A stretch of 64,000 nt of DNA from Paenibacillaceae bacterium (GTDB lineage: Bacteria; Bacillota; Bacilli; Paenibacillales; CANHGK01), in contig CANHGK010000002.1 of the NCBI GenBank assembly GCA_947460235.1, positions 151,448 through 215,447 on the forward strand, given 5' to 3'. Below the pieces are notes generated by a model that saw only the letters and a program-made list of their open reading frames with translations, was not told the DNA's origin and did not search any database. Position 1 is the first letter of the stretch. Every line of letters begins with the position of its first letter. Below, one piece after another: positions 27,705-34,607 of this stretch. Made by a program: the position numbers and the translations under genes.

Positions 27705-28619
27705 ATGGCCAATCGTATCACACAAAACATGTTGAATTCACAATTTATGATTAATTTGCAGCGAAATTATCAACGTATGGATGATCTGAACATGAAAATG
27801 ACGACAGGTCGGCGAATTAATCGTCCTTCGGATGATCCGATTGGACTAAGTTTTGCAATGCGATATCGTAGTCAATCCAGTGAAATTGAACAATATCAAC
27901 GAAATGTGGATAATGCGAAATCATGGTTGGATTATACGGATACCATTTTAGATCAGACGAACCAAGTATTGTCTCGGATTAATGAGTTAACGATTCAAGC
28001 TTCTACCGGTACGAATTCATTGGATGCAATGAAAGCGTCAGCGCAAGAGGTTGAACAGCTTAAGAACCAATTGACAAATATCGGTAATACTGTTTTTCGG
28101 GGTAAATATATTTTTAACGGACAACTCACAAACATGAAACCATTTGACGAGACAAACCCAGAGAAATCAACAACCCATAAGGCTGAGATTTCCTATGAAG
28201 TCAATCAAGGCGTGTTTGTGCCGATTAGTATTAATGGAAATGACGTATTTGGACCTGCTAACTTAAATGGAGTTGATTCGACAAACCCAAATTTATTTGC
28301 AGTTGTCGATCGAGTAGTACAATGTTTAAAAAATAATGACACTAAAGGATCGGCGAATATGCTAAAATTAATTGAAACGACGCATAATCGCCTTCAAGAT
28401 ATCCGTTCCAGTGTCGGTGCCAAAATTAATCGAGTGGACTTAACTGATCAACGTCTAAAGGACGCATCATCAAACGTTGTCTCGTTGTTGGCCAAAACCG
28501 AAGATGCTGATATGGGTGAAGTCATCACTCAAATGAAAATGGATGAGAATGTGTATCAAGCGTCGCTATCGGCGGGATCAAAATTGATCAAACCGACCCT
28601 AATGGATTTCTTAAGATGA
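27705..28619 (+). CDS. flgL: Hook-associated protein 3 (FlgL)
   Basis: A 304-residue flagellin-like junction protein. The N terminus (RITQNMLNSQFMINLQRNYQ, then TGRRINRPSDDPIGLSFAMRYRS) and the C-terminal helix (MKMDENVYQASLSAGSKLI) are typical of FlgL; the central domain is short. AAGGGGG precedes the ATG. It lies between flgK and the yviE-like gene. Confidence 0.96.
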   Translation: MANRITQNMLNSQFMINLQRNYQRMDDLNMKMTTGRRINRPSDDPIGLSFAMRYRSQSSEIEQYQRNVDNAKSWLDYTDTILDQTNQVLSRINELTIQASTGTNSLDAMKASAQEVEQLKNQLTNIGNTVFRGKYIFNGQLTNMKPFDETNPEKSTTHKAEISYEVNQGVFVPISINGNDVFGPANLNGVDSTNPNLFAVVDRVVQCLKNNDTKGSANMLKLIETTHNRLQDIRSSVGAKINRVDLTDQRLKDASSNVVSLLAKTEDADMGEVITQMKMDENVYQASLSAGSKLIKPTLMDFLR

Positions 28620-28631
28620 GGGTGATGCGAC

Positions 28632-29207
28632 ATGGAAATGCCAAAATTAGTAATGTCTCAGCAATATGCAATGATTGGTATTCAAACTCAAAATGGTCAT
28701 TATCAAATTAATCAACCTCAAGCAGAAATTTCAATGCAAACTACGAACACGCAAGTTCGTATAGAAAATGCTAAGGGAATGGTAGAAATTGATCAAGAAC
28801 CTGGGTGGGGCATGCTAGGTGTTGGTTCAAATCCGCAATGGAATGAAAATATTTATTCTCAGATGAATTCAATTATGATGCAGGGAATTTTGAGGAGATC
28901 AGAAGATGGAAATCGTATGATTGAAGCGATGATATCAAAAGATGACCCTACAGGTGAACTTGCCGATAAAAATTCCAAATTGGTTAATTCCGTAGATTAT
29001 ACAGTATCAACAATAGAAAAAGATGGAGTCAAATTGAATGGGTTGTTTAAGCCTGGAAAAGTTGATTACCAAAATGGTTCGTTAACCGTTCAAGTGAAGC
29101 CACATAAACCTCAGATTGAATATCATCGGGGTGCCGTCGATCTTTATGTGCGACAAAAAAATTCATTAAATATTTCAGTGTCAAATTCAACCAATCTGTT
29201 AGGGTAA
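28632..29207 (+). CDS. DUF6470 family protein (YviE-like)
   Basis: A 191-residue protein at the position held by yviE between flgL and fliW in B. subtilis. It begins with a Gln/Asn-rich beta pattern (MPKLVMSQQYAMIGIQTQNG) and the family's repeated QxxI/V strands, with a VEIDQEPGWGMLGVGS segment around residues 52-67. The family is widespread in late flagellar operons and its function is undefined. GAGGGTGATG precedes the ATG, overlapping the end of flgL. Confidence 0.88.
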   Translation: MEMPKLVMSQQYAMIGIQTQNGHYQINQPQAEISMQTTNTQVRIENAKGMVEIDQEPGWGMLGVGSNPQWNENIYSQMNSIMMQGILRRSEDGNRMIEAMISKDDPTGELADKNSKLVNSVDYTVSTIEKDGVKLNGLFKPGKVDYQNGSLTVQVKPHKPQIEYHRGAVDLYVRQKNSLNISVSNSTNLLG

Positions 29208-29247
29208 TTCGTAATAGTTGTTTTATTTGATCTGGAGAGGAGCATCT

Positions 29248-29691
29248 ATGTTGGCTACAGTGCATACAACAAGATTTGGTGAAATTGAAGTGTCAGATGA
29301 AGAAATTTTCCGTTTTTCGGAGGGTTTACCTGGTTTTGAAGATATGCATCAATTCGTGATATTCAGAACGAATCCAGAAGCGGTTTTTTGGTACTTGCAT
29401 AGTTTGCAAAACCCTGAGTTGTGTTTCATTATTGCAGACCCGTTTATGTTTTATCCGGAATATGAATTTGATTTGAATGAGAATGTGTCCGCTGATTTAA
29501 AGTTGGATCGTGCTGAGCAATTGAAAATATGGTCAATTATTACGGTGCCAGCAGGTTCATCGATTGAACACGCTACGATTAATTTAGTTGCGCCGATTGT
29601 AATTAATACGGTCACGAAACAAAGCAAACAAGTTATTTTATACAATTCAAACTACTCCATCAAACAAAAATTGCTTAGCGGCGATGAATAA
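29248..29691 (+). CDS. fliW: Flagellar assembly factor FliW
   Basis: A 147-residue protein that by family binds either flagellin or CsrA; when flagellin is secreted, freed FliW sequesters CsrA and flagellin translation rises. Family features include [22 protein letters not shown] cut across residues 10-31, the FIIADPF motif and [13 protein letters not shown] near the C terminus. GGAGAGGAG (29234-29242) precedes the ATG at 29248; the in-frame TTG at 29218 is not preferred. Directly upstream of csrA. Confidence 0.96.
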   Translation: MLATVHTTRFGEIEVSDEEIFRFSEGLPGFEDMHQFVIFRTNPEAVFWYLHSLQNPELCFIIADPFMFYPEYEFDLNENVSADLKLDRAEQLKIWSIITVPAGSSIEHATINLVAPIVINTVTKQSKQVILYNSNYSIKQKLLSGDE

Positions 29692-29714
29692 CGAGCAAAG
29701 GGGACTTTACGTAT

Positions 29715-29987
29715 ATGTTGGTTCTCACTAGGAAAATTGGGGAATCGATTGTCATTCATGACAACATCGAAATAACAGTAATTGAGATTATCGGCGATAC
29801 TGCTAGAATTGGCATAAAAGCCCCACGAACCGTTCCGGTTTATCGTAAAGAACTTTTTGAAGCGATCCAAGAGTCTAATCGCAGCGCTGCTGTGACGCAA
29901 GTGATATTGGACGTAGATGATCAATTAAAAGTCTCAAAGCGTGTTCGCAAGAAAAAAACAGACGATGAAAATGTGACAAAAGTTTAA
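29715..29987 (+). CDS. csrA: Carbon storage regulator CsrA
   Basis: A 90-residue RNA-binding translational repressor. The N-terminal [14 protein letters not shown] and the RNA-contact segment [19 protein letters not shown] are intact. The C-terminal tail (SAAVTQ to the end) is about 15 residues longer than in B. subtilis CsrA and very lysine/aspartate-rich. It lies 23 bases after fliW, as in the known partner-switch operons, and just upstream of four flagellin genes whose leaders carry GGA-loop hairpins. A terminator follows. Confidence 0.97.
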   Translation: MLVLTRKIGESIVIHDNIEITVIEIIGDTARIGIKAPRTVPVYRKELFEAIQESNRSAAVTQVILDVDDQLKVSKRVRKKKTDDENVTKV

Positions 29988-29996
29988 AAGATATCT

Positions 29997-30047
29997 AAAA
30001 CGAGTCATCTTCTTTGGTTAAACAAAAGAGGAAGTCTCGTTTTTTTG
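29997..30047 (+). terminator. Terminator closing the flgM-csrA operon
   Basis: AAAACGAG (29997-30004) pairs with CTCGTTTT (30036-30043), an inner TCTTC/GAAG(A/G) stem supports it, and seven T follow. Confidence 0.85.
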
Positions 30048-30127
30048 TTGAACAATAAATAATCAGAAAATTGTGTACAAAACATGATTTTTTGTAAATT
30101 TACGATCTGAAGAACGAGGCCATTATG

Positions 30128-30149
30128 ATTCCGGGCGGCCGATCGGAAT
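30128..30149 (+). promoter_or_regulatory. Leader hairpin 1 of first flagellin gene
   Basis: ATTCCGG (30128-30134) pairs with TCGGAAT (30143-30149), including one G-T wobble, around a CGGCCG-containing loop. The same element, with compensatory base changes, occurs before the third flagellin gene (32408-32429). It lies 13 bases upstream of the CsrA-type hairpin. A clean promoter for this gene was not found; TACGATCT at 30101-30108 sits where the third gene has its sigma-D -10 box. Confidence 0.5.
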
Positions 30150-30161
30150 TATATAATACCA

Positions 30162-30177
30162 TCCACAAGGACGTGGA
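30162..30177 (+). promoter_or_regulatory. Putative CsrA-binding hairpin, flagellin 1 leader
   Basis: TCCAC-AAGGAC-GTGGA: a 5-bp stem with GGA in the hexaloop, matching the CsrA consensus ACARGGAUGU with one change. It stands 11 bases before the AAGGAGG ribosome-binding site, itself a second GGA site, as in the two-site arrangement of B. subtilis hag. Confidence 0.75.
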
Positions 30178-30204
30178 GTGCCAAATTCAAGGAGGATGAT
30201 TCAC

Positions 30205-31152
30205 ATGCGAATTAATCACAACATCGCATCACTGAACACGCATGAACAAATGGTGAATAACCAGAACATGCAGGCAAAATCGCTCGAGAAATTATCATCG
30301 GGGTTGCGAATTAATCGTGCAGGCGATGACGCCGCAGGGTTATCAATCTCCGAAAAAATGCGTGGTCAAATCCGTGGGCTGGATCAAGCTGCGCGTAATT
30401 CTCAGGATGCGATATCCCTCATTCAAACAGGTGAAGGTGCATTGAATGAGACGCAAAGTATTTTGCAACGAATGCGGGAACTAGCTGTGCAGTCGGGCAA
30501 TGATACGAATACTAGCGCCGACCGAAGTGAGATTCAAAAAGAAGTGAATCAGTTGACATCAGAAATTAATCGTATTGCAAACACAACTGAATTCAACACG
30601 GTAAAATTGCTTAATGGAGATTCGAGTGGGACACCACTCACGATGCAAATCGGTGCTAATGGTGGTCAAACGATGACAATTTCCATTTCAACAATGGATG
30701 CAGTAGCCTTAGGGGTAGCCGGAAGTGGTTCTGGAAAAGGCGGCTCGGTTGCTTCTGCAAATTATGGAACATCGACCGTTACTCAAAATGCAATGTATGC
30801 TACTAGTGGTGTAACAAATGGAACAGGTACCACAACGTCTACGAATGGTGCGCTTAATTTATCTACTTCGAGTAAAGCAACAGCGGCAGTGGATGTCATT
30901 GATCACGCACTTCAATTGGTCTCTTCGGAGAGAGCAAAATTAGGGGCGTTTCAAAATCGATTAGAGCATACGATTACTAACGTAGGTACAGAATCGGAGA
31001 ATTTAACGGCAGCAGAATCTCGTGTGCGTGACGTAGATATGGCGAAGGAAATGATCGGATTCACCAAGAACAATATTTTAACGCAAGCTGCGCAAGCGAT
31101 GTTAGCCCAAGCGAATCAGCAGCCACAAGGAATTTTGCAACTATTAAGATAA
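30205..31152 (+). CDS. hag: Flagellin (copy 1)
   Basis: A 315-residue filament protein. The ATG at 30205 follows AAGGAGGATG and gives the standard MRINHNIASLNTHEQ N terminus; upstream in-frame codons cover the leader hairpin and are not coding. The conserved N-terminal D0/D1 region (to about residue 165) and C-terminal D1/D0 region (from about 225, ending ANQQPQGILQLLR) flank a Ser/Thr/Gly-rich centre that is the usual site of O-glycosylation. First of four tandem paralogues, each with its own terminator. Codon bias is weaker than in copies 2 and 3. Confidence 0.97.
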   Translation: MRINHNIASLNTHEQMVNNQNMQAKSLEKLSSGLRINRAGDDAAGLSISEKMRGQIRGLDQAARNSQDAISLIQTGEGALNETQSILQRMRELAVQSGNDTNTSADRSEIQKEVNQLTSEINRIANTTEFNTVKLLNGDSSGTPLTMQIGANGGQTMTISISTMDAVALGVAGSGSGKGGSVASANYGTSTVTQNAMYATSGVTNGTGTTTSTNGALNLSTSSKATAAVDVIDHALQLVSSERAKLGAFQNRLEHTITNVGTESENLTAAESRVRDVDMAKEMIGFTKNNILTQAAQAMLAQANQQPQGILQLLR

Positions 31153-31176
31153 CTTTTGTTAAAAGGCAAACACATC

Positions 31177-31219
31177 ACAGCTACTTCCGGTATTTGTCCG
31201 GAGGTGGCTGTTTGATTTT
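31177..31219 (+). terminator. Terminator after flagellin 1
   Basis: ACAGCTACTTCCGG (31177-31190) pairs with CCGGAGGTGGCTGT (31198-31211), 14 bp with two G-T wobbles and a 7-base loop, followed by TTGATTTT. Confidence 0.85.
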
Positions 31220-31249
31220 AAATATCTCTATAAATATGCAATTTACTAT

Positions 31250-31276
31250 TAAATCATTGGTTCAAATAGCCGATTA
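31250..31276 (+). promoter_or_regulatory. Sigma-D promoter of flagellin 2
   Basis: TAAA (31250-31253), exactly 15 bases, GCCGATTA (31269-31276): an excellent sigma-28 match. The leader would be about 60 bases and contain one CsrA-type hairpin. Confidence 0.85.
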
Positions 31277-31300
31277 AAACTTTAGATAATCATAAAACAT

Positions 31301-31315
31301 CACACATGGATGTGG
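31301..31315 (+). promoter_or_regulatory. Putative CsrA-binding hairpin, flagellin 2 leader
   Basis: CACACATGGATGTGG can fold as a 3-4 bp stem presenting ATGGA in the loop. ACAUGGAUGU differs from the CsrA consensus at one base. It stands 12 bases before AAGGAGG. The stem is weaker than in copies 1 and 3. Confidence 0.65.
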
Positions 31316-31342
31316 GATGTCTAATCCAAGGAGGAAAATGTT

Positions 31343-32281
31343 ATGCGCATTAATCACAACATCGCTTCAATCAACACGCATGCTCAAATGGTGAATAACC
31401 AAAACATGCAATCCAAATCTCTTGAGAAATTGTCATCTGGTTTGCGTATCAATCGCGCGGGAGATGATGCAGCTGGACTTTCAATTTCTGAGAAGATGCG
31501 GGGTCAAATTCGTGGCTTAGATCAAGCTTCCCGTAACTCGCAAGATGCCATCTCGATGATTCAAACTGCTGAGGGTGCATTGAATGAAACCCAAAGCCTT
31601 TTACAACGGATGCGCGAACTGTCGGTACAGGCAGGTAATGATACGAACACGACAAATGACCGTAACGAAATTCAGAAAGAGGTAAATCAGCTTACATCTG
31701 AGGTCAACAGAATCGCTAATACTTCGGAGTTTAATACTCAGAAGTTGTTGAATGGTACGGTAAGTGGTGGCAAAACGATGCAAATCGGGGCAAATGGTGG
31801 ACAAACATTTACGATCCAAATTAATACGATGGATGCTGTTGCGTTAGGTGTTGCAGGTAGTGGGGGTAGTTCTGTAGTGGCTGGTACATTTACAGGAGTA
31901 TCTGCTGCAGCTGCGAGTGCCGTATATAACACGAGTGGTGTTACGAACGGAACGAATAACACGACGAGCTTCAATGGCGGACTTAGTTTAACAAGCGCAA
32001 GCGCAGCATCCGCAGCGGTTGATATTATCGACAACGCGATCAAAACGGTATCTGCTGAACGTTCTAAACTAGGTTCATATCAAAATCGGTTGGAACACAC
32101 CATTAACAACCTTGGTACTGCATCGGAAAACTTGCAAGCAGCGGAATCCCGTATTCGTGATGTGGATATGGCAAAAGAAATGGTCGACTTCACGAAGAAT
32201 AATATTCTTTCTCAAGCTGCGCAAGCCATGTTAGCCCAAGCAAACCAACAACCTCAAGGCGTACTTCAATTGCTGAAATAA
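31343..32281 (+). CDS. hag: Flagellin (copy 2)
   Basis: A 312-residue flagellin starting MRINHNIASINTHAQ and ending QQPQGVLQLLK. The terminal D0/D1 regions are close to copies 1 and 3, and the centre (about residues 165-225) is Ser/Thr/Ala-rich and variable. AAGGAGGAAAATG precedes the ATG. It has its own sigma-D promoter and terminator, so it can be expressed independently. Codon use is biased towards a few codons, consistent with high expression. Confidence 0.97.
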   Translation: MRINHNIASINTHAQMVNNQNMQSKSLEKLSSGLRINRAGDDAAGLSISEKMRGQIRGLDQASRNSQDAISMIQTAEGALNETQSLLQRMRELSVQAGNDTNTTNDRNEIQKEVNQLTSEVNRIANTSEFNTQKLLNGTVSGGKTMQIGANGGQTFTIQINTMDAVALGVAGSGGSSVVAGTFTGVSAAAASAVYNTSGVTNGTNNTTSFNGGLSLTSASAASAAVDIIDNAIKTVSAERSKLGSYQNRLEHTINNLGTASENLQAAESRIRDVDMAKEMVDFTKNNILSQAAQAMLAQANQQPQGVLQLLK

Positions 32282-32300
32282 GCTCGCTTGAATCATTGAA

Positions 32301-32335
32301 GGTCCCCGGTATACCGGGGACTATTTCTTTTTAAA
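32301..32335 (+). terminator. Terminator after flagellin 2
   Basis: GTCCCCGG and CCGGGGAC form an 8-bp GC-rich stem with a TATA loop, followed by TATTTCTTTTT. Confidence 0.88.
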
Positions 32336-32361
32336 TTTTTTAAAAAACTTTAAATTAGCTA

Positions 32362-32389
32362 TAAACTTTCTATAAAACGCTGCCGATAT
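32362..32389 (+). promoter_or_regulatory. Sigma-D promoter of flagellin 3
   Basis: TAAA (32362-32365), 16 bases, a perfect GCCGATAT (32382-32389). The leader would be about 90 bases with two hairpins. Confidence 0.85.
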
Positions 32390-32407
32390 AATTAGTAGGT
32401 AATTGTA

Positions 32408-32429
32408 ACTTCGAACGGCCGGTCGGAGT
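32408..32429 (+). promoter_or_regulatory. Leader hairpin 1 of flagellin 3
   Basis: ACTTCGA (32408-32414) pairs with TCGGAGT (32423-32429) around a CGGCCG-containing loop. Compared with the element before flagellin 1, one T-A pair becomes C-G and one G-T pair becomes A-T, so the fold rather than the sequence is kept. Confidence 0.55.
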
Positions 32430-32439
32430 TGCGATTCGC

Positions 32440-32455
32440 CCCACAAGGATGTGGG
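32440..32455 (+). promoter_or_regulatory. Putative CsrA-binding hairpin, flagellin 3 leader
   Basis: CCCAC-AAGGAT-GTGGG: a 5-bp GC-rich stem with GGA in the hexaloop; ACAAGGAUGU is a full match to the CsrA core consensus. AAGGAGG follows 12 bases later. Confidence 0.8.
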
Positions 32456-32483
32456 ATACCCGAATTCAAGGAGGAAGATACTT

Positions 32484-33425
32484 ATGCGTATCAATCACAA
32501 CATCGCATCACTTAACACTCATGCTCAAATGGTGAACAACCAACATGCTCAATCGAAATCTCTTGAGAAATTGTCTTCAGGTTTGCGGATTAATCGCGCA
32601 GGCGATGATGCAGCTGGTCTGTCAATTTCCGAGAAAATGCGCGGTCAAATCCGTGGTTTAGATCAAGCTTCGCGTAACTCGCAAGACGCTATCTCAATGA
32701 TTCAAACCGCTGAGGGTTCGTTGAATGAAACTCAAAACATTCTTCAACGTATGCGTGAACTTGCTGTACAAGCGGGTAATGATACAAACACGACCAATGA
32801 CCGTAATGAGATCCAAAAAGAAACGAATCAATTAACATCGGAGATTAACCGAATCGCTAACACTACAGAGTTCAATACTCAAAAATTGTTAGATGGTTCA
32901 GCAAGTGGTACTTCCGCAAAAACAATGCAAATTGGTGCGAACGGTGGTCAAACATTTACTGTTCAAATCAACACAATGGATGCGGCTGCATTGGGAGTTG
33001 CTGGTAGTGGTGGTGGAACTTCGTTGAACACTGTAGCAAGTGCTGCAGGTGGTGTCTCTGGTGGTGCCTACAAAACGTCTGGTGTTACGAACGGTACGAA
33101 TAATACAACAAGCTTTAACGGTGCACTTGATTTATCAGATGCAGGTAAAGCATCCGCTGCTGTCGATATCGTAGATAACGCAATTCGTTTGGTTTCTGCA
33201 GAACGTTCAAAACTCGGTTCATACCAAAACCGTCTTGAACACACGATCACGAACTTGGGAACTGCATCAGAAAACTTAACAGCTGCTGAATCACGTGTAC
33301 GTGACGTCGACATGGCAAAAGAAATGATCGATTTCACTAAAAACAACATTCTTGCACAAGCTGCACAAGCAATGATGGCTCAAGCCAACCAACAACCGCA
33401 AGGTGTATTGCAATTGCTACGTTAA
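32484..33425 (+). CDS. hag: Flagellin (copy 3)
   Basis: A 313-residue flagellin, MRINHNIASLNTHAQ to QQPQGVLQLLR. The ATG at 32484 follows AAGGAGGAAG. It has the most restricted codon use of the four (for example GGT, GCT/GCA, CGT, AAC), a full consensus sigma-D -10 box and the best CsrA-type hairpin, so it is the likeliest main filament subunit. The central region is Gly/Ser/Thr-rich and differs from its neighbours. Terminator follows. Confidence 0.97.
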   Translation: MRINHNIASLNTHAQMVNNQHAQSKSLEKLSSGLRINRAGDDAAGLSISEKMRGQIRGLDQASRNSQDAISMIQTAEGSLNETQNILQRMRELAVQAGNDTNTTNDRNEIQKETNQLTSEINRIANTTEFNTQKLLDGSASGTSAKTMQIGANGGQTFTVQINTMDAAALGVAGSGGGTSLNTVASAAGGVSGGAYKTSGVTNGTNNTTSFNGALDLSDAGKASAAVDIVDNAIRLVSAERSKLGSYQNRLEHTITNLGTASENLTAAESRVRDVDMAKEMIDFTKNNILAQAAQAMMAQANQQPQGVLQLLR

Positions 33426-33439
33426 TTTCTTCGACAATG

Positions 33440-33474
33440 AAGAGCTCCTGGGTTTCTGGGGGCTCTTTTTTCTT
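33440..33474 (+). terminator. Terminator after flagellin 3
   Basis: AAGAGCTCC and GGGGCTCTT form a stem with one G-T pair, followed by a long T-rich run. Confidence 0.85.
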
Positions 33475-33570
33475 TTTAATTTTTCAAAGAAACTAGGAAT
33501 TAATCGCTAAACATATTCATTATTGAGGTCATTTCTCTTAAAATATATTTGTTTTTTATGAAAAAACAAC

Positions 33571-33598
33571 TAAATAATTATGTCATTCCACTCGATAA
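33571..33598 (+). promoter_or_regulatory. Probable sigma-D promoter of flagellin 4
   Basis: TAAA (33571-33574), 16 bases, CTCGATAA (33591-33598), two mismatches to GCCGATAA. The leader would be only about 30 bases and lacks the hairpins of the other copies. Confidence 0.5.
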
Positions 33599-33634
33599 TA
33601 ATAATAAGCAAATGATATTCGGGAGGAATTAACA

Positions 33635-34561
33635 ATGAGAATCAACCACAACTTAGCTTCAATAAACACACTAAACCAATTGCAACGGAATAACGATACA
33701 ACAGGTGCTAATCTTGAAAAATTGTCATCCGGTCTCCGGATCAACCGTGCATCTGATGATGCAGCAGGCTTAGCGATTTCCGAAAAAATGCGCGCGCAAA
33801 TCCGCGGTCTTGATCAATCAGCACGAAATGCGCAAGATGGGATTTCTTTAATTCAAACTGCAGAGGGCGGATTGAGTGAAATTCACAGCTTGTTGCAACG
33901 GATGCGCGAACTCGCAGTTCAAGCTGGTAATGATACCAATACAGATTCTGACCGTGGTGAAATCCAAAAAGAGGTTAACCAATTAACTTCTGAAATTAAT
34001 CGTGTATCCAACTCAACCGAGTTTAATACTAAAAAATTGTTGGATTCATCGGTTAGTGGAAGTGCAGGTTTGACAATGCAAATTGGTGCGAACGGCGGAC
34101 AAACATTTACAATTACGATCAATGATATGAGAGCAACTGCATTGAAAGTTTCTGTTTCGGGATTTAGTGGTGGGTCCGTTACTGCAGGTTCTGGATTATC
34201 TGCAACGTACAAAGTTTCCGGAGTATATTCAGAGGCTACAACCTCAGTAGCTCAAGGCGGATTGGATCTATCTTCTGCAGCTAAAGCAACTGCAGCCGTC
34301 GATGTTATGGATGATGCAATCAAAACGGTATCCTCGGAACGTTCGAAACTGGGTTCATTCCAAAACCGTCTAGAACATGTAATCAGCAATTTGAATAACT
34401 CTTCAGAAAATTTAACGGCTGCCGAATCTCGAGTACGTGATGTCGATATGGCGAAGGAAATGATGGAGTTCACGAAGAATAATATTTTATCGCAAGCTGC
34501 TCAAGCAATGCTTGCTCAAGCTAACCAACAACCGCAAGCAATTCTACAATTGTTGAAATAA
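33635..34561 (+). CDS. hag: Flagellin (copy 4, divergent)
   Basis: A 308-residue flagellin that departs from the other three: its N terminus [20 protein letters not shown] and [20 protein letters not shown] resemble canonical B. subtilis Hag more than copies 1-3. The central part (about residues 160-215) is different in sequence, with [17 protein letters not shown] stretches. GGGAGG precedes the ATG. No CsrA-type hairpin lies upstream, although the ribosome-binding site still contains GGA. No terminator separates it from fliD, 46 bases downstream, so it may be co-transcribed with fliD-fliS-fliT. Confidence 0.96.
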   Translation: MRINHNLASINTLNQLQRNNDTTGANLEKLSSGLRINRASDDAAGLAISEKMRAQIRGLDQSARNAQDGISLIQTAEGGLSEIHSLLQRMRELAVQAGNDTNTDSDRGEIQKEVNQLTSEINRVSNSTEFNTKKLLDSSVSGSAGLTMQIGANGGQTFTITINDMRATALKVSVSGFSGGSVTAGSGLSATYKVSGVYSEATTSVAQGGLDLSSAAKATAAVDVMDDAIKTVSSERSKLGSFQNRLEHVISNLNNSSENLTAAESRVRDVDMAKEMMEFTKNNILSQAAQAMLAQANQQPQAILQLLK

Positions 34562-34607
34562 TCGTTCAAAGTGGTATCACTAGTTGAAATGAAAGGAGTG
34601 ATGTGAA

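Larger units (their letters stand above)
30205..34561 (+). repeat. Tandem array of four flagellin genes
   Basis: Four direct coding repeats of about 0.95 kb whose first about 480 and last about 270 bases are conserved, while the centres vary. Copies 1-3 share more with each other, including their ribosome-binding context, than with copy 4. This is a natural substrate for recombination or gene conversion. Confidence 0.9.

Noticed and set aside
30095..30122. TAAA at 30095 as sigma-D -35 for flagellin 1
   Set aside because: The bases 15-16 downstream (ACGAGGCC) do not resemble GCCGATAT.
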